From: Stagnimonas sp.
GTDB taxonomy: Bacteria > Pseudomonadota > Gammaproteobacteria > Nevskiales > Nevskiaceae
Reading direction: 5' to 3'
Assembly (NCBI GenBank): GCA_030696045.1
Contig: JAUYNO010000065.1
Span: 1-64,000, forward strand
DNA: 64,000 bases
In this document: positions 9,873 through 17,438 of the stretch, piece after piece
How positions within the stretch are numbered: position 1 is the stretch's first letter
Layout of the letters: every line of letters starts with the position of its first letter
Made by a program: the position numbers and the translations under genes
The notes under the pieces: generated by a model
Seen by the model: the letters and a program-made list of their open reading frames with translations, nothing else
Databases searched by the model: none
Told to the model about the DNA's origin: nothing

Positions 9873-10030
9873 GCGCGGCGCTCGGCTGCCGATGCTCCCG
9901 TCCGGACACCGGACGGAGGGCGCCGTGCACGCGCCTGCGCGATCACCTGGCACTCATAGCTCCGCGCCGCCAGGGCGGCGTTGACCATCGGGGCATCGCC
10001 CGTCGACGGCCGCGAGGTGGCGGTCTTCAT
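9869..10030 (-). CDS. 53-residue ORF translationally stitched between cheY and cheA
   Basis: This ORF's ATG overlaps the cheY stop (ATGA at 10027-10030), and its TGA overlaps the cheA start (ATGA at 9869-9872). It is therefore precisely spliced into the operon with no spacer on either side. The 53-residue product begins MKTATSRPSTGDAPMVN, has a central helix-prone part (AALAARSYECQVIAQARARR) and ends Arg/Ala-rich. It has no domain I recognise and no membrane segment. Overlap at both ends is the usual mark of a coupled gene and would be unlikely for a spacer. A role in the array or simply in translational relay to cheA is possible; neither is shown by the sequence. Confidence 0.5.
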   Translation of the reverse strand: MKTATSRPSTGDAPMVNAALAARSYECQVIAQARARRPPSGVRTGASAAERRA

Positions 10031-10392
10031 CCGATGACCTTGCGGATGGTCGCGATCAGCTGCTCGGGATTGAACGGCTTGACCAGCCAGCCGGTGGCGC
10101 CCGCCGCCTTGCCTTCCGCCTTCTTCTCCGGCGTCGACTCGGTGGTCAGCATCAGCAAGGGCGTGAACTTGTAGTCGGGCAGCGTGCGTAGCTGCTTCAC
10201 CAGGGTCAGCCCGTCCATGTTCGGCATGTTGACGTCGGCCAGCACCAGCTTGAATTTCTCTTTCTGGGCCAGGTCGAGCGCCACTGCGCCGTCCTCGGCC
10301 TCGGCGACCTCGAAGCCGGCCGCCTGCAGGGTGAAGGCGACCATCTGCCGCATCGAGGCGGAGTCGTCGACCGCGAGTATGCGCAGGCTCAT
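10027..10392 (-). CDS. cheY: CheY-type single-domain response regulator (second chemosensory system)
   Basis: This 121-residue receiver has no output domain. Acidic residues D9/D10, phospho-acceptor D53 in LADVNMPNMDG, Thr in LLMLTTES and Lys in WLVKPF are all present, so it should be phosphorylatable. It is the partner of the downstream CheA. Its start overlaps the stop of the STAS gene (ATGA), and its stop overlaps the 53-residue ORF. Whether it acts on the flagellar switch or on another target is not visible. In P. aeruginosa che2, CheY2 is not the main motor regulator. Confidence 0.96.
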   Translation of the reverse strand: MSLRILAVDDSASMRQMVAFTLQAAGFEVAEAEDGAVALDLAQKEKFKLVLADVNMPNMDGLTLVKQLRTLPDYKFTPLLMLTTESTPEKKAEGKAAGATGWLVKPFNPEQLIATIRKVIG

Positions 10393-10748
10393 GCCGCCAC
10401 CTCGACCCGCTGCTCGCGCGTCAGTGCCAGCAGGCTGGTCATGCCCAGCAGGGCGGCGGCGCTGCGCAGGGTCTCCGAGGGCTGGGACCAGCGGGTCTCG
10501 TGACCGGCCTCGCGGCGGTCGCGGCAGAACAGGCAGAACAGCTCCAGGGCGGCGGTATGCACCGAGCGCACCTCGTGGCCGTCCAGTTCCACCACCCGGG
10601 GTTCATCGACCGCGCCGAGCAGCTGGCGATGCAGGCTGCCGGCTTCCTCGATGCCCAGTTCGGCGCCGAGCTGGATGCGGGCCACGTCGTCGAGCGGGGG
10701 TGCGAGCGCGGGCGGAAAGCTCTTTGCGACAGCGGAACGCTTGGCCAT
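10389..10748 (-). CDS. STAS-domain protein heading the chemosensory operon
   Basis: This 119-residue protein matches the STAS fold (SpoIIAA-like). It has the RIQLGAELGIEEAGSLHRQLL helix region and VVELDGHEVRSVHTAALELFC, which holds the position of the regulatory Ser/Thr (here a Thr in VHTAA). STAS proteins act as phosphorylation-controlled binding partners in several F7-type chemosensory clusters. A purine-rich ribosome-binding site (GGAGAG) lies about 6 bases upstream. It is the first gene after the sigma-28 promoter at 10819-10845, and its stop overlaps the cheY start (ATGA). The dedicated kinase or phosphatase partner is not in the window. Confidence 0.85.
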   Translation of the reverse strand: MAKRSAVAKSFPPALAPPLDDVARIQLGAELGIEEAGSLHRQLLGAVDEPRVVELDGHEVRSVHTAALELFCLFCRDRREAGHETRWSQPSETLRSAAALLGMTSLLALTREQRVEVAA

Positions 10749-10818
10749 TTTTTCTCTCCGCGGCAGGTCTGTCGGTACCGCGCGTCGAAGCCCTGACGGA
10801 CCCCGCGCGCTAACCCCG

Positions 10819-10845
10819 CTATCGGCAAGCCCTGTACCCGCTTGA
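10819..10845 (-). promoter_or_regulatory. Sigma-28 (FliA) promoter of the STAS-cheYAW-mcp-cheRDB operon
   Basis: Read on the minus strand: TCAAG, 14 bases, GCCGATAG. This is close to the FliA consensus for gammaproteobacteria and identical in spacing and nearly in sequence to the sites before flgM and fliS in this window. The predicted transcription start lies near 10810, about 60 bp before the STAS start codon. It ties the second chemosensory operon to the late flagellar regulon. Confidence 0.8.
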
Positions 10846-10889
10846 GAGAAGATGTGAGCGCGCGACCTGAACCGCGATGAACGGTCGCT

Positions 10890-11402
10890 TCAGGCGGCCT
10901 GAGCGGTCGGTGGCAGCAGGGCCACGAAGTCCAGCAGCGTCAACTGACCGTCGCCCAGCGCGGTAGCACCGCTAACCAGCGAGCGCAGGCGCGGATTGGC
11001 GACCGCCGGCGCTGCCAGCAATTCGACAGGCAGGCGCTTGAGCAGGACACCGACGGCATCCACCCGCAGGCCCAGACTCAGGCCCGCCAGTTCGAGCACC
11101 AGTACCGGCCCGTCCGCGGCGCCGGCCGGCAGGCCCAGCCAGCGCCGCAGGTCGAGCAGGGTGATGATCTCGCCGCGCAGGTTGAGCACGCCCAGCACCT
11201 CGGGCGGCGCGCCGGGCACCGGCACCGGCCGGCTGTCCGGCAGCACTTCGCGCAGTTGCAGGATGTTCACCGCATAACTCTCGCCGGCGATGCTGAAACA
11301 CATCCAGCGCTGCAAGTCCGGCGGCTCGGCGGCGATTTCGGCCGCGATCCGCTCGCTGTTCAGGCGCTCGCTGACCAGGGTCGGCGGCTTGGCGACGGTC
11401 AT
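10890..11402 (-). CDS. cheW: CheW-domain protein at the end of the flagellar che/mot operon
   Basis: This 170-residue protein has a short N-terminal extension (1-30) and one CheW domain: MCFSIAGESYAVNILQLREVL, the conserved GVLNLRGEIITLLDLR, and SGATALGDGQLTLLDFVALL at the end. It would couple the F6 CheA (13690-15420) to transmembrane receptors. The start overlaps the motD stop (ATGA). The motC-motD-cheW tail resembles the Pseudomonas flagellar operon. It is shorter and more diverged at the C-terminus than the CheW at 7306-7833. Confidence 0.93.
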   Translation of the reverse strand: MTVAKPPTLVSERLNSERIAAEIAAEPPDLQRWMCFSIAGESYAVNILQLREVLPDSRPVPVPGAPPEVLGVLNLRGEIITLLDLRRWLGLPAGAADGPVLVLELAGLSLGLRVDAVGVLLKRLPVELLAAPAVANPRLRSLVSGATALGDGQLTLLDFVALLPPTAQAA

Positions 11403-12319
11403 GGCGCGACCGCCGGCGCCGCCTCGCCGGACGCGGCCTCTGCCCGTTCCTCCGGGCCGCCGGCGTCGGCCTTGCCGGCCTCATCCCCGGCCAGCACCAC
11501 CAGCACCACCCGGCGATTGCGGTTGCGGCTGGCGATGGAATCATTGGCGACCACCGGCCGGAACTCGCCATAGCCGGTCACCGACAGCCGCTGCGGCGCC
11601 AGCCCCGAGGCGATCAACACATGCACCACGCTGGTGGCGCGTGCCGCCGACAGCTCCCAGTTGCTGGGGAACACCGCGGTGGCGATCGGCATGTCGTCGG
11701 TATAGCCCTCGACCCGGATCGGGTTCGGGAAGGCGCTCAGGATCGCGCCCAGCTTGCCCAGCACCGGCCGCGCCGGCTCGGCGATGGCGGCGACGCCGGA
11801 AGCAAACAGGATGTCGGTCTTGATCTCGATTTCCAGCTGATTCTGCTTGCGCTGCACCGTCACCACCTGGTCACGGATCAGGTCGCCCAGCGCCTGCTCC
11901 ACTTCGCGGGCAATGCGGCGCAGCGCTTCGCGCTCGCCGGGGCGGGCGGTGTCGTTCGGCCGGGCCACCGACAGCGGCAGGGCCAGCCCGGGCGGATCCG
12001 GAATCGCCGCGAGCCGGCTCAGCGCGTTCGGCACCCCGGTGCCGGCCGGCTCCTGGCGCGGCCGCGGCGGCGGCGACAGCGGCGCGCCGCCGATGCCATG
12101 GGTGGTCTGCTCGCCGATCTGGATCGGCCGCGAACTGCGCGGCGTGCCATGAAAGGCCTCGTTGAGCGATTCCGACAGCACCCGGTACTTGCCTTCGTTG
12201 ACCGAGGACATGGCATACATGACCACGAACAGGGCCAGCAGCAAGGTCACCAGGTCGCCATAGGGAATGGCCCAGGCCTCGGCGTTGAGGTGTTCTTCGT
12301 GTTTGCGCTTTCTAGCCAT
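11399..12319 (-). CDS. motD: MotD, second-type flagellar stator B subunit (MotB family)
   Basis: With MotC this protein forms the proton-driven stator. Residues 1-17 are basic (MARKRKHEEH). One transmembrane helix follows (about 18-38), with the proton-carrying Asp22 in IPYGDLVTLLLALFVVMY. A Pro-rich linker leads to an OmpA-like peptidoglycan-binding domain (about 165-285: RVEGYTDDMPI, NWELSAARATSVV, SRNRNRRVVL). The ATG at 12319 is chosen because Pseudomonas MotD starts the same way; a GTG 15 bases upstream is the alternative. It is separated from motC by about 640 bp of repeat DNA, although the pair normally abuts. Read-through or a new promoter is needed. Confidence 0.94.
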   Translation of the reverse strand: MARKRKHEEHLNAEAWAIPYGDLVTLLLALFVVMYAMSSVNEGKYRVLSESLNEAFHGTPRSSRPIQIGEQTTHGIGGAPLSPPPRPRQEPAGTGVPNALSRLAAIPDPPGLALPLSVARPNDTARPGEREALRRIAREVEQALGDLIRDQVVTVQRKQNQLEIEIKTDILFASGVAAIAEPARPVLGKLGAILSAFPNPIRVEGYTDDMPIATAVFPSNWELSAARATSVVHVLIASGLAPQRLSVTGYGEFRPVVANDSIASRNRNRRVVLVVLAGDEAGKADAGGPEERAEAASGEAAPAVAP

Positions 12320-12377
12320 GGGCGCGGCGCTCACGATTGGTCAGCCCGCCGCATTGGGCTGCGCGCGGCCGAGCGAG

Positions 12378-12401
12378 GTAGGGCGCATTCCATGCGCCGG
12401 C
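12378..12401. repeat. Single REP-like palindrome copy
   Basis: This matches one arm of the inverted pair at 1-64 (GTAGGGCGCATTCCATGCGC). It lies between the larger TIR element and the start of motD. No second arm is found nearby, so this copy is solitary. Confidence 0.7.
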
Positions 12402-12446
12402 ATTGCTTGCGATCTCGCCGAAAGTCCTCGCCCAGGTATGCGCACG

Positions 12447-12912
12447 GTTCCCCTCCCCCCTCGTGGGGGAGGGGTTAGGGGAGAGGGGGGACTTTGCTGT
12501 TGCTGCTCGGTGTTGTCGCGCTGACCCGCTCGGCGTGGTCTTTCCCGGATTGAAGTGTGGGCCGCCTTCCGCGGGAGTCCCTTTTCTTTGCTTGTGCAAA
12601 GAAAAGGAACCAAAAGAAAGCACACCCTGAGTCCGGCGCCCAGCCCGGCCCGTGGGCCGGGCGTTCGCCGGGGCGGATTGCCCTTCAAGGCAATCCGCTA
12701 CAGCCCCCGGCTCACCCTGCGATGCTCGGTCTCCGGGGGACGTGGCCGAACTCAGCGCCCTATAGGCGCTTCGGACAGTCGGCCACTTCCATACCCCCGG
12801 AGCCCTGCGCTTCTCGGCGCCTACCAAGGGGACGGAAAGTCCACGGCACTGCGCTACGCGCAGCCAGGCCCCCCTCTCCCCTAACCCCTCTCCCACAAGG
12901 GGAGAGGGGAAC
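12447..12912. mobile_element. TIR-bounded mosaic intergenic repeat, copy A (between motC and motD)
   Basis: The ends are imperfect inverted repeats of about 40 bp built on GTGGGGGAGGGGTTAGGGG. Each end also folds as a C/G-rich hairpin. The interior contains a palindrome (TTTGCTTGTGCAAAG with flanks), a CACACCCTGAGTCCGGCGCC block and a long block ending near TTCTCGGCGCCTACCAAGG. All of these blocks recur in the same order and orientation in copy B at 28728-29138. Copy A carries about 70 bp extra, including a nested palindrome around GGATTGCCCTTCAAGGCAATCC. There is no transposase, so it looks like a MITE or REP mosaic that is mobilised in trans or no longer mobile. It splits motC from motD. 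Confidence 0.75.
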
Positions 12913-12958
12913 AGGTTTTCGACGGGAGAGCTTGGCGCAATGAGCAACATCGCCATGC

Positions 12959-13699
12959 TCAATGCAGATAGCCAGAGAGCTTCGCCTCGATATTGCGCGG
13001 GTTCTCCCCCTGCGCAATCGAGATCAGGCCCTCGATCACCAGATTGCGCATCGCGGTCTGCCCGGATACCGCCGCCTTCAGCTTCGCTGCCATCGGCAGG
13101 AAGAACAGGTTGGCGGAGGCGATGCCGTAGATGGTGGCGGTGAAGGCCGCCGCGATGCCGTGACCGAGCTTGGACGGATCGGCCAGGTTCTTCATCACTG
13201 CGATCAGGCCCAGCACCGCGCCGATGATGCCCAGGGTCGGTGCGTAGATGCCCATGCCCTCGTAGAACTTGGCACCCTGGGTGTCGAAATGCTCCTTGGT
13301 CTCGACCTCGACCTCCAGGATGGCGCGGATGGTGTCGGGCTCGGCGCCGTCGACCAGCAGCTGCAGGCCTTTTTTCAGGAAGGGATCGCTCTCGTTCTCG
13401 ACGCTGCTCTCCAGCGCCAGCAGACCCTGCTTGCGCGACAGGTCGCTCCACTCGACGATGCGGTTGATGAGGGCCCGGCCATCGTGGGCGGGCGGCTTGA
13501 ATATCCACTTGCCCATCTTCAGGGCGTGCTTCACCACCGGCCCCGGGGTCTGCACCATGATCGCGGCGATGGTGCCCAGGATTACGATCACGAAAGCCGC
13601 CGGCCCCCACAGGGCCTGCACGCCGGCGCCCTTGAGCACCGAGCCGCCAATCAGCGCGCCGAAGGCGAGCAGAACGCCGATGATCGACATCAGGTCCAT
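12959..13699 (-). CDS. motC: MotC, second-type flagellar stator A subunit (MotA family)
   Basis: This is the proton-conducting stator subunit that pairs with MotD. Its 246 residues show four hydrophobic helices: two near the N-terminus (about 2-24 and 30-50) and two in the second half (about 148-170 and 180-205). The GMGIYAPTLGIIGAVLGLI stretch is typical of MotA/MotC. The cytoplasmic loop carries acidic and basic residues for FliG contact. The start lies 10 bp inside the end of cheA, so the two are co-transcribed. The downstream partner motD is displaced by the repeat at 12447-12912. In Pseudomonas a cheB lies between cheA and motC; here none does. Confidence 0.95.
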   Translation of the reverse strand: MDLMSIIGVLLAFGALIGGSVLKGAGVQALWGPAAFVIVILGTIAAIMVQTPGPVVKHALKMGKWIFKPPAHDGRALINRIVEWSDLSRKQGLLALESSVENESDPFLKKGLQLLVDGAEPDTIRAILEVEVETKEHFDTQGAKFYEGMGIYAPTLGIIGAVLGLIAVMKNLADPSKLGHGIAAAFTATIYGIASANLFFLPMAAKLKAAVSGQTAMRNLVIEGLISIAQGENPRNIEAKLSGYLH

Positions 13700-15420
13700 G
13701 ACAGCTCTCCCGCGGCGGCAAGGCCGCTGTCATGGGCCTGGGCCAGGCTGTCGACGTCGAGGACCAGGGCAACACGACCATCGCCGGTGACGGTGGCGCC
13801 GGCGAAACCGGCCAGGCCGCGCAGCATCGCGCCCAGCGGCTTGACCACCACTTCCTCGCAGCCGCGCAGGCGGTGTACCACCAGGGCCGCGCGGCGCTCG
13901 CCGAGTTGCACCACGGCGACGTGGCGGTCGCCGTCCAGGCTGGCCTCGGCCGGGTCCAGCCAGCAGGACAGATCCATCATCGGCAGCCGCTCGCCACGGT
14001 GCCGCCAGTAGGGACGCTCGCCGCCGACTTCGACATCGGCCGGACGCAGGGCCGCCACTTCCCGCACCTTGTCGAGCGGGATCGCGTAGAGACGGGTGCC
14101 CAGCGTGGTCATCAGCACCGGCGCGATGGCGAGGGTGAGCGGCAGGCTCAGGCGCAGGCAGCTGCCGACCCCCACCACCGATTCGATGCCGACGCTGCCG
14201 CGCAGGGCGACGATGCGGCTCTTCACCACGTCCATGCCGACGCCGCGGCCGGACAGGTCCGACACCTGATCCTTGGTCGAGAAGCCCGGCAGCAGTATCA
14301 GTTCCAGCGCCGCCTGGGAGTCCAGATAGGCGGCGGCCTCGGCGCTGATCAGGCCCTTTTCCACCGCCTTGCGGCGCAGCCGCTCGGGGTCGATGCCGGC
14401 GCCGTCGTCGCGTACTTCGATCTGCACCCGGTCGCCGTTCTGGCGCGCGCTCAGACTCAAGCGGCCCGCGCGCGGCTTGCCGGCCGCGAGCCGGACCTCC
14501 GGCGTCTCGATGCCGTGGTCGCAGCTGTTGCGCACCATGTGCAGCAGGGGGTCGGCCAGGGCCTCGATGAGATTCTTGTCGAGGTCGGTATCCTCGCCTT
14601 CCAGTACCAGTTCAATTTCCTTGCCGACGCTGCGGGCGATGTCGCGGACCAGCTTCGGGAAGCGCGAGAACAGCTTCTTCGCCGGCTGCAGGCGCAGGTT
14701 CAGCACCGAGCCCTGCAGGCGCTTGGTCAGCGCATCCAGTTCGCGCAGGCTGCGCTCGCTGTCGAGCGGCAGGCTGCCGGCCGGGTGCAGGGTCTTCAGG
14801 CGATTGCGGACCAGCACCAGTTCACCGACCAGGTTCATCAGACTGTCGAGCCGCGCGGTATCGACCCGGATGCTGCCGTCGCCGTCGCTGGCGCGGCGGG
14901 TCGGCACCACCGCTTCGGCCACCGGGGCCGGAGGCGGCGCAGGCGGCTCGACCACGGCGGCCGGCACCTGGCCGGCACCGTGCAACTGGTCGAGCAGGGC
15001 CTCGAATTCATCGTCGCTGATGGTGGCGCTGGCGGGTTCGCCGAGCAGGCCTTCGAGATCGCGCAGCAGGCTGTCGGGAGCGGCGGCCGGGGTACCGCCG
15101 GCTCCAACCTGCTCCAGCATCGCCTGCATGCAGTCGAGCGCGGCCAGGCTGACGTCGAGCAGGCCGGCATCGACCTCGCGCTTGCCAGCACGCAGCGCGC
15201 CGAACACTTCCTCGGCGCGATGACAGAGTTCGGCCAGCATGCCGAGCTGGATGAAGCCGGCACCGCCCTTGATGGTGTGAAAGCCGCGAAAGATCGCGTT
15301 CAGTAGCTCCGGGTCCTTGGGCTGCCGCTCCAGTTCCACCAGCTGCTCGCCGAGCGTCGCCACCAGCTCCCCAGCCTCGGCCAGGAATTCGCTGCGGATG
15401 TCTTCGTGGACGGCGGACAT
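13690..15420 (-). CDS. cheA: CheA histidine kinase of the flagellar (F6-type) chemotaxis system
   Basis: CheA phosphorylates CheY of the flagellar pathway. The 576-residue protein has an Hpt domain (1-110, phospho-His48 in GFHTIKGG) and a Pro/Ala-rich linker with an acidic patch (about 135-180). It then has a dimerisation domain (about 185-255) and an ATPase domain (N box MVRNSCDHGIE, G boxes DDGAGID and [10 protein letters not shown]). A CheW-like C-terminus ends at a conserved GDGRVALVLD. The start MSAVHEDIRSEF is chosen because upstream residues read through cheZ spacer. It follows cheZ by 25 bp and overlaps motC by 10 bp. Confidence 0.96.
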   Translation of the reverse strand: MSAVHEDIRSEFLAEAGELVATLGEQLVELERQPKDPELLNAIFRGFHTIKGGAGFIQLGMLAELCHRAEEVFGALRAGKREVDAGLLDVSLAALDCMQAMLEQVGAGGTPAAAPDSLLRDLEGLLGEPASATISDDEFEALLDQLHGAGQVPAAVVEPPAPPPAPVAEAVVPTRRASDGDGSIRVDTARLDSLMNLVGELVLVRNRLKTLHPAGSLPLDSERSLRELDALTKRLQGSVLNLRLQPAKKLFSRFPKLVRDIARSVGKEIELVLEGEDTDLDKNLIEALADPLLHMVRNSCDHGIETPEVRLAAGKPRAGRLSLSARQNGDRVQIEVRDDGAGIDPERLRRKAVEKGLISAEAAAYLDSQAALELILLPGFSTKDQVSDLSGRGVGMDVVKSRIVALRGSVGIESVVGVGSCLRLSLPLTLAIAPVLMTTLGTRLYAIPLDKVREVAALRPADVEVGGERPYWRHRGERLPMMDLSCWLDPAEASLDGDRHVAVVQLGERRAALVVHRLRGCEEVVVKPLGAMLRGLAGFAGATVTGDGRVALVLDVDSLAQAHDSGLAAAGELSWT

Positions 15421-15445
15421 GGTGGGGGCAGTTCCTCGGGGGGCA

Positions 15446-16198
15446 TCACATGAACATCGCGAGCAGTGCGTCGGCGTCATCCTGACCGCTCACCGCTCCG
15501 GCTTTTTCCAGCCCTGGGACCACCGGGCCTTCAAGTCCCTTATCGGCAACCGGCGGACGCTCTTGAGTGCCGCTGCGCTGACTCAGCAACTTCATCAGCT
15601 CGCGCTCGACCTCGCGGATGACATTGGTCACCCGCTTCAGCAGCTGGCCGCTGAGATCCTGGTATTCCTGCGCCATCGCCAGCTCGGAAAACTTGCCGCG
15701 CAGCTGGCCGTGACTGTGACTCAGCGCCTGCTCGGCGCCCTGGAGATCGGCCGCCAGCTGCGCCAGCGCCGGCGAGGCGCCAGCCGCCATGGTCAGCCGG
15801 GCGCGGGTGCTGGCGATGGTCTGGCCGCAGCTGCCCAGGGTGACCAGGTGCAGCTGGCTCTCGTCCACCAGATCGAGCGTGCGGTGCGCCGCCTGCTCGG
15901 TCAGCCGCAACACATGATCGAGACGGGCACCGGCGTCCGGCAGCTCGCTGGCGAGCGCGTTCCAGCGGCTGTCACCCTCCATCGCCGCGAACACCGCGCG
16001 CAGATCCTGGGTGAGCTGGGCGATGCGGGTGAAGAAGCCATCCTCGCGTCGCCGCAGCAGATCCTGCAGGCGCTCGGCGAACAGGGCGTCGTCGCCCTGT
16101 TCCAGCGCCAGGGTCATGTCCTTGAGTCGGCCCAGCAGTTCGGCACGCGCCGCCTGCTCGGCCTCCGGCTTGAGTACCGAAGGTTTGACATCGTCCAC
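15446..16198 (-). CDS. cheZ: CheZ, CheY-phosphate phosphatase
   Basis: CheZ speeds loss of phosphate from CheY. This 250-residue protein is mainly helical. The catalytic segment AQEYQDLSGQLLKRV carries D181 and Q185, equivalent to the Asp/Gln pair of the E. coli enzyme. The C-terminal tail GQDDADALLAMFM is the CheY-binding helix typical of the family. It lies between cheY and cheA, as in other polar-flagellate gammaproteobacteria. The active-site sequence is notable because a similar D-x3-Q segment occurs in the short MCP at 77-1288. Confidence 0.96.
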   Translation of the reverse strand: MDDVKPSVLKPEAEQAARAELLGRLKDMTLALEQGDDALFAERLQDLLRRREDGFFTRIAQLTQDLRAVFAAMEGDSRWNALASELPDAGARLDHVLRLTEQAAHRTLDLVDESQLHLVTLGSCGQTIASTRARLTMAAGASPALAQLAADLQGAEQALSHSHGQLRGKFSELAMAQEYQDLSGQLLKRVTNVIREVERELMKLLSQRSGTQERPPVADKGLEGPVVPGLEKAGAVSGQDDADALLAMFM

Positions 16199-16208
16199 GG
16201 GGAACTCC

Positions 16209-16601
16209 TCAGGCAGCCTGCGCGTAGCGCTCGAAGATCTTTTCCAGCTTTTCCTTCAGGGTCTGGCCGGTGAAGGGTTTGACGATGTAGCCGCTGACCC
16301 CGGCCTTGGCGGCCTCGATGATCTGCTCGCGCTGGGCCTCGGCGGTGACCATCAGCACCGGGATGGTCTTCAGACGCTCGTCGGCGCGGATGTGCCTGAG
16401 CAGTTCGATGCCGGGCATGCCCGGCATGTTCCAGTCGGTCACCACGAAATCGAAATTGCCGTTCTGCAGCATCGGCAGCGCGGTCTTGCCGTCGTCGGCC
16501 TCGCTGATGTCGGAGAAGCCCAGCTCGTTGAGCAGGTTCTTGACGATGCGGCGCATGGTCGAGAAGTCGTCAACCACCAGGATCTTCAGGTTCTGTTTCA
16601 T
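16209..16601 (-). CDS. cheY: CheY, flagellar motor response regulator
   Basis: This 130-residue receiver matches enteric CheY closely: acidic D11/D12, phospho-acceptor D56 in [10 protein letters not shown], Thr in VLMVTAEA, Lys in YIVKPF. Phospho-CheY binds FliM and FliN to change rotation; FliM here retains its EIDALL peptide. The ATG at 16601-16599 overlaps the fliA stop (ATGA), which sets the start. A longer in-frame reading into fliA is not coding. It is followed by cheZ after 10 bp. Confidence 0.97.
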   Translation of the reverse strand: MKQNLKILVVDDFSTMRRIVKNLLNELGFSDISEADDGKTALPMLQNGNFDFVVTDWNMPGMPGIELLRHIRADERLKTIPVLMVTAEAQREQIIEAAKAGVSGYIVKPFTGQTLKEKLEKIFERYAQAA

Positions 16602-17419
16602 GCGCTTGTCTCCGAGGTGCACGAGGTATTGAGGTTGGGGTTTGGGGTAGGAGTGGACTTGGCGAGGCGTACCGCCGGGCTGCGCTTCTTCGGCGGTGCG
16701 ATCCAGTCGCCCAGTTGGGCGCGGGCGCGGATCAGCGCCTGGCCGTGGATCTGGCACACCCGCGATTCGGTGATGTTGAGCACCGCACCGATCTCGCGCA
16801 GGTTCAGCTCGTCCCGGTAGTAGAGCGACAGCACCAGCTGCTCCTTTTCCGGCAGGCGGCCGATGGCCTCGGCCAGGGCTTTCTTGAACTCGCGCGCCTG
16901 CAGATGCTCGGCCGGAGTCGCGCTGGCGGTGTCCTCCACCTGCCAGGCCTCGGCTTCCTCGCCGTCGCGCGGCGCGTCCAGCGACAGCATCTGGCATTGC
17001 ACGGCGTCGGCCAGGGTGTGGCGGTAGTCCTCCAGCGGCACGCCGAGCTTGTGGGCGACGTCGGCTTCGCGCACCGCGTGGCCGCGCTCCTGCTCCAGCG
17101 AGCGCATCGCTTCGGTGGCTTCGCGCACCTTGCGGTGCACCGAACGCGGCGCCCAGTCACCGGCGCGCAGTTCGTCCACCATCGCGCCGCGGATGCGGAT
17201 GCCGGCATAGGTTTCGAAACTGGCCCCGGCGGCGCCGTCGTAGTGACGGGCGGCATCGAGCAGGCCGATCATGCCGGCCTGGATCAGGTCATCGACCTCG
17301 ACACTGGCCGGCAGGCGTGCCGCCAGATGGTGAGCGATGCGCCGCACCAGCTCGGCATGCTTCTGCACCAGGGCACGTTCGTCGACGGCGGGCAGGGCGA
17401 ATTTGGGCATGGCGCTCAT
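16598..17419 (-). CDS. fliA: FliA, sigma-28 factor for late flagellar genes
   Basis: This sigma factor has 273 residues. Region 2 (about 20-95) includes [27 protein letters not shown]. Region 3 follows (about 100-165), and region 4 (about 190-250) has a helix-turn-helix around [20 protein letters not shown]. It directs RNA polymerase to TCAAG-N14-GCCGAT promoters, which I find in this window before flgM, fliS, the STAS/che operon and the GGDEF pair. It is held off by FlgM (53453-53758). The last 30 residues after PPKKR are low in complexity and longer than in E. coli FliA. It overlaps cheY by ATGA. Confidence 0.97.
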   Translation of the reverse strand: MSAMPKFALPAVDERALVQKHAELVRRIAHHLAARLPASVEVDDLIQAGMIGLLDAARHYDGAAGASFETYAGIRIRGAMVDELRAGDWAPRSVHRKVREATEAMRSLEQERGHAVREADVAHKLGVPLEDYRHTLADAVQCQMLSLDAPRDGEEAEAWQVEDTASATPAEHLQAREFKKALAEAIGRLPEKEQLVLSLYYRDELNLREIGAVLNITESRVCQIHGQALIRARAQLGDWIAPPKKRSPAVRLAKSTPTPNPNLNTSCTSETSA

Positions 17420-17438
17420 GGCAGGCTCTCCCGGTAAG

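Noticed and set aside
12447..12912. CRISPR array or insertion sequence
   Set aside because: There are no regularly spaced repeats, and neither this element nor its copy encodes a transposase.
12312..13781. 489-codon minus-strand frame running from motC through the repeat to motD
   Set aside because: It reads motC out of frame and crosses the repeat element. Copy B also has open frames on both strands, so openness reflects composition, not coding.
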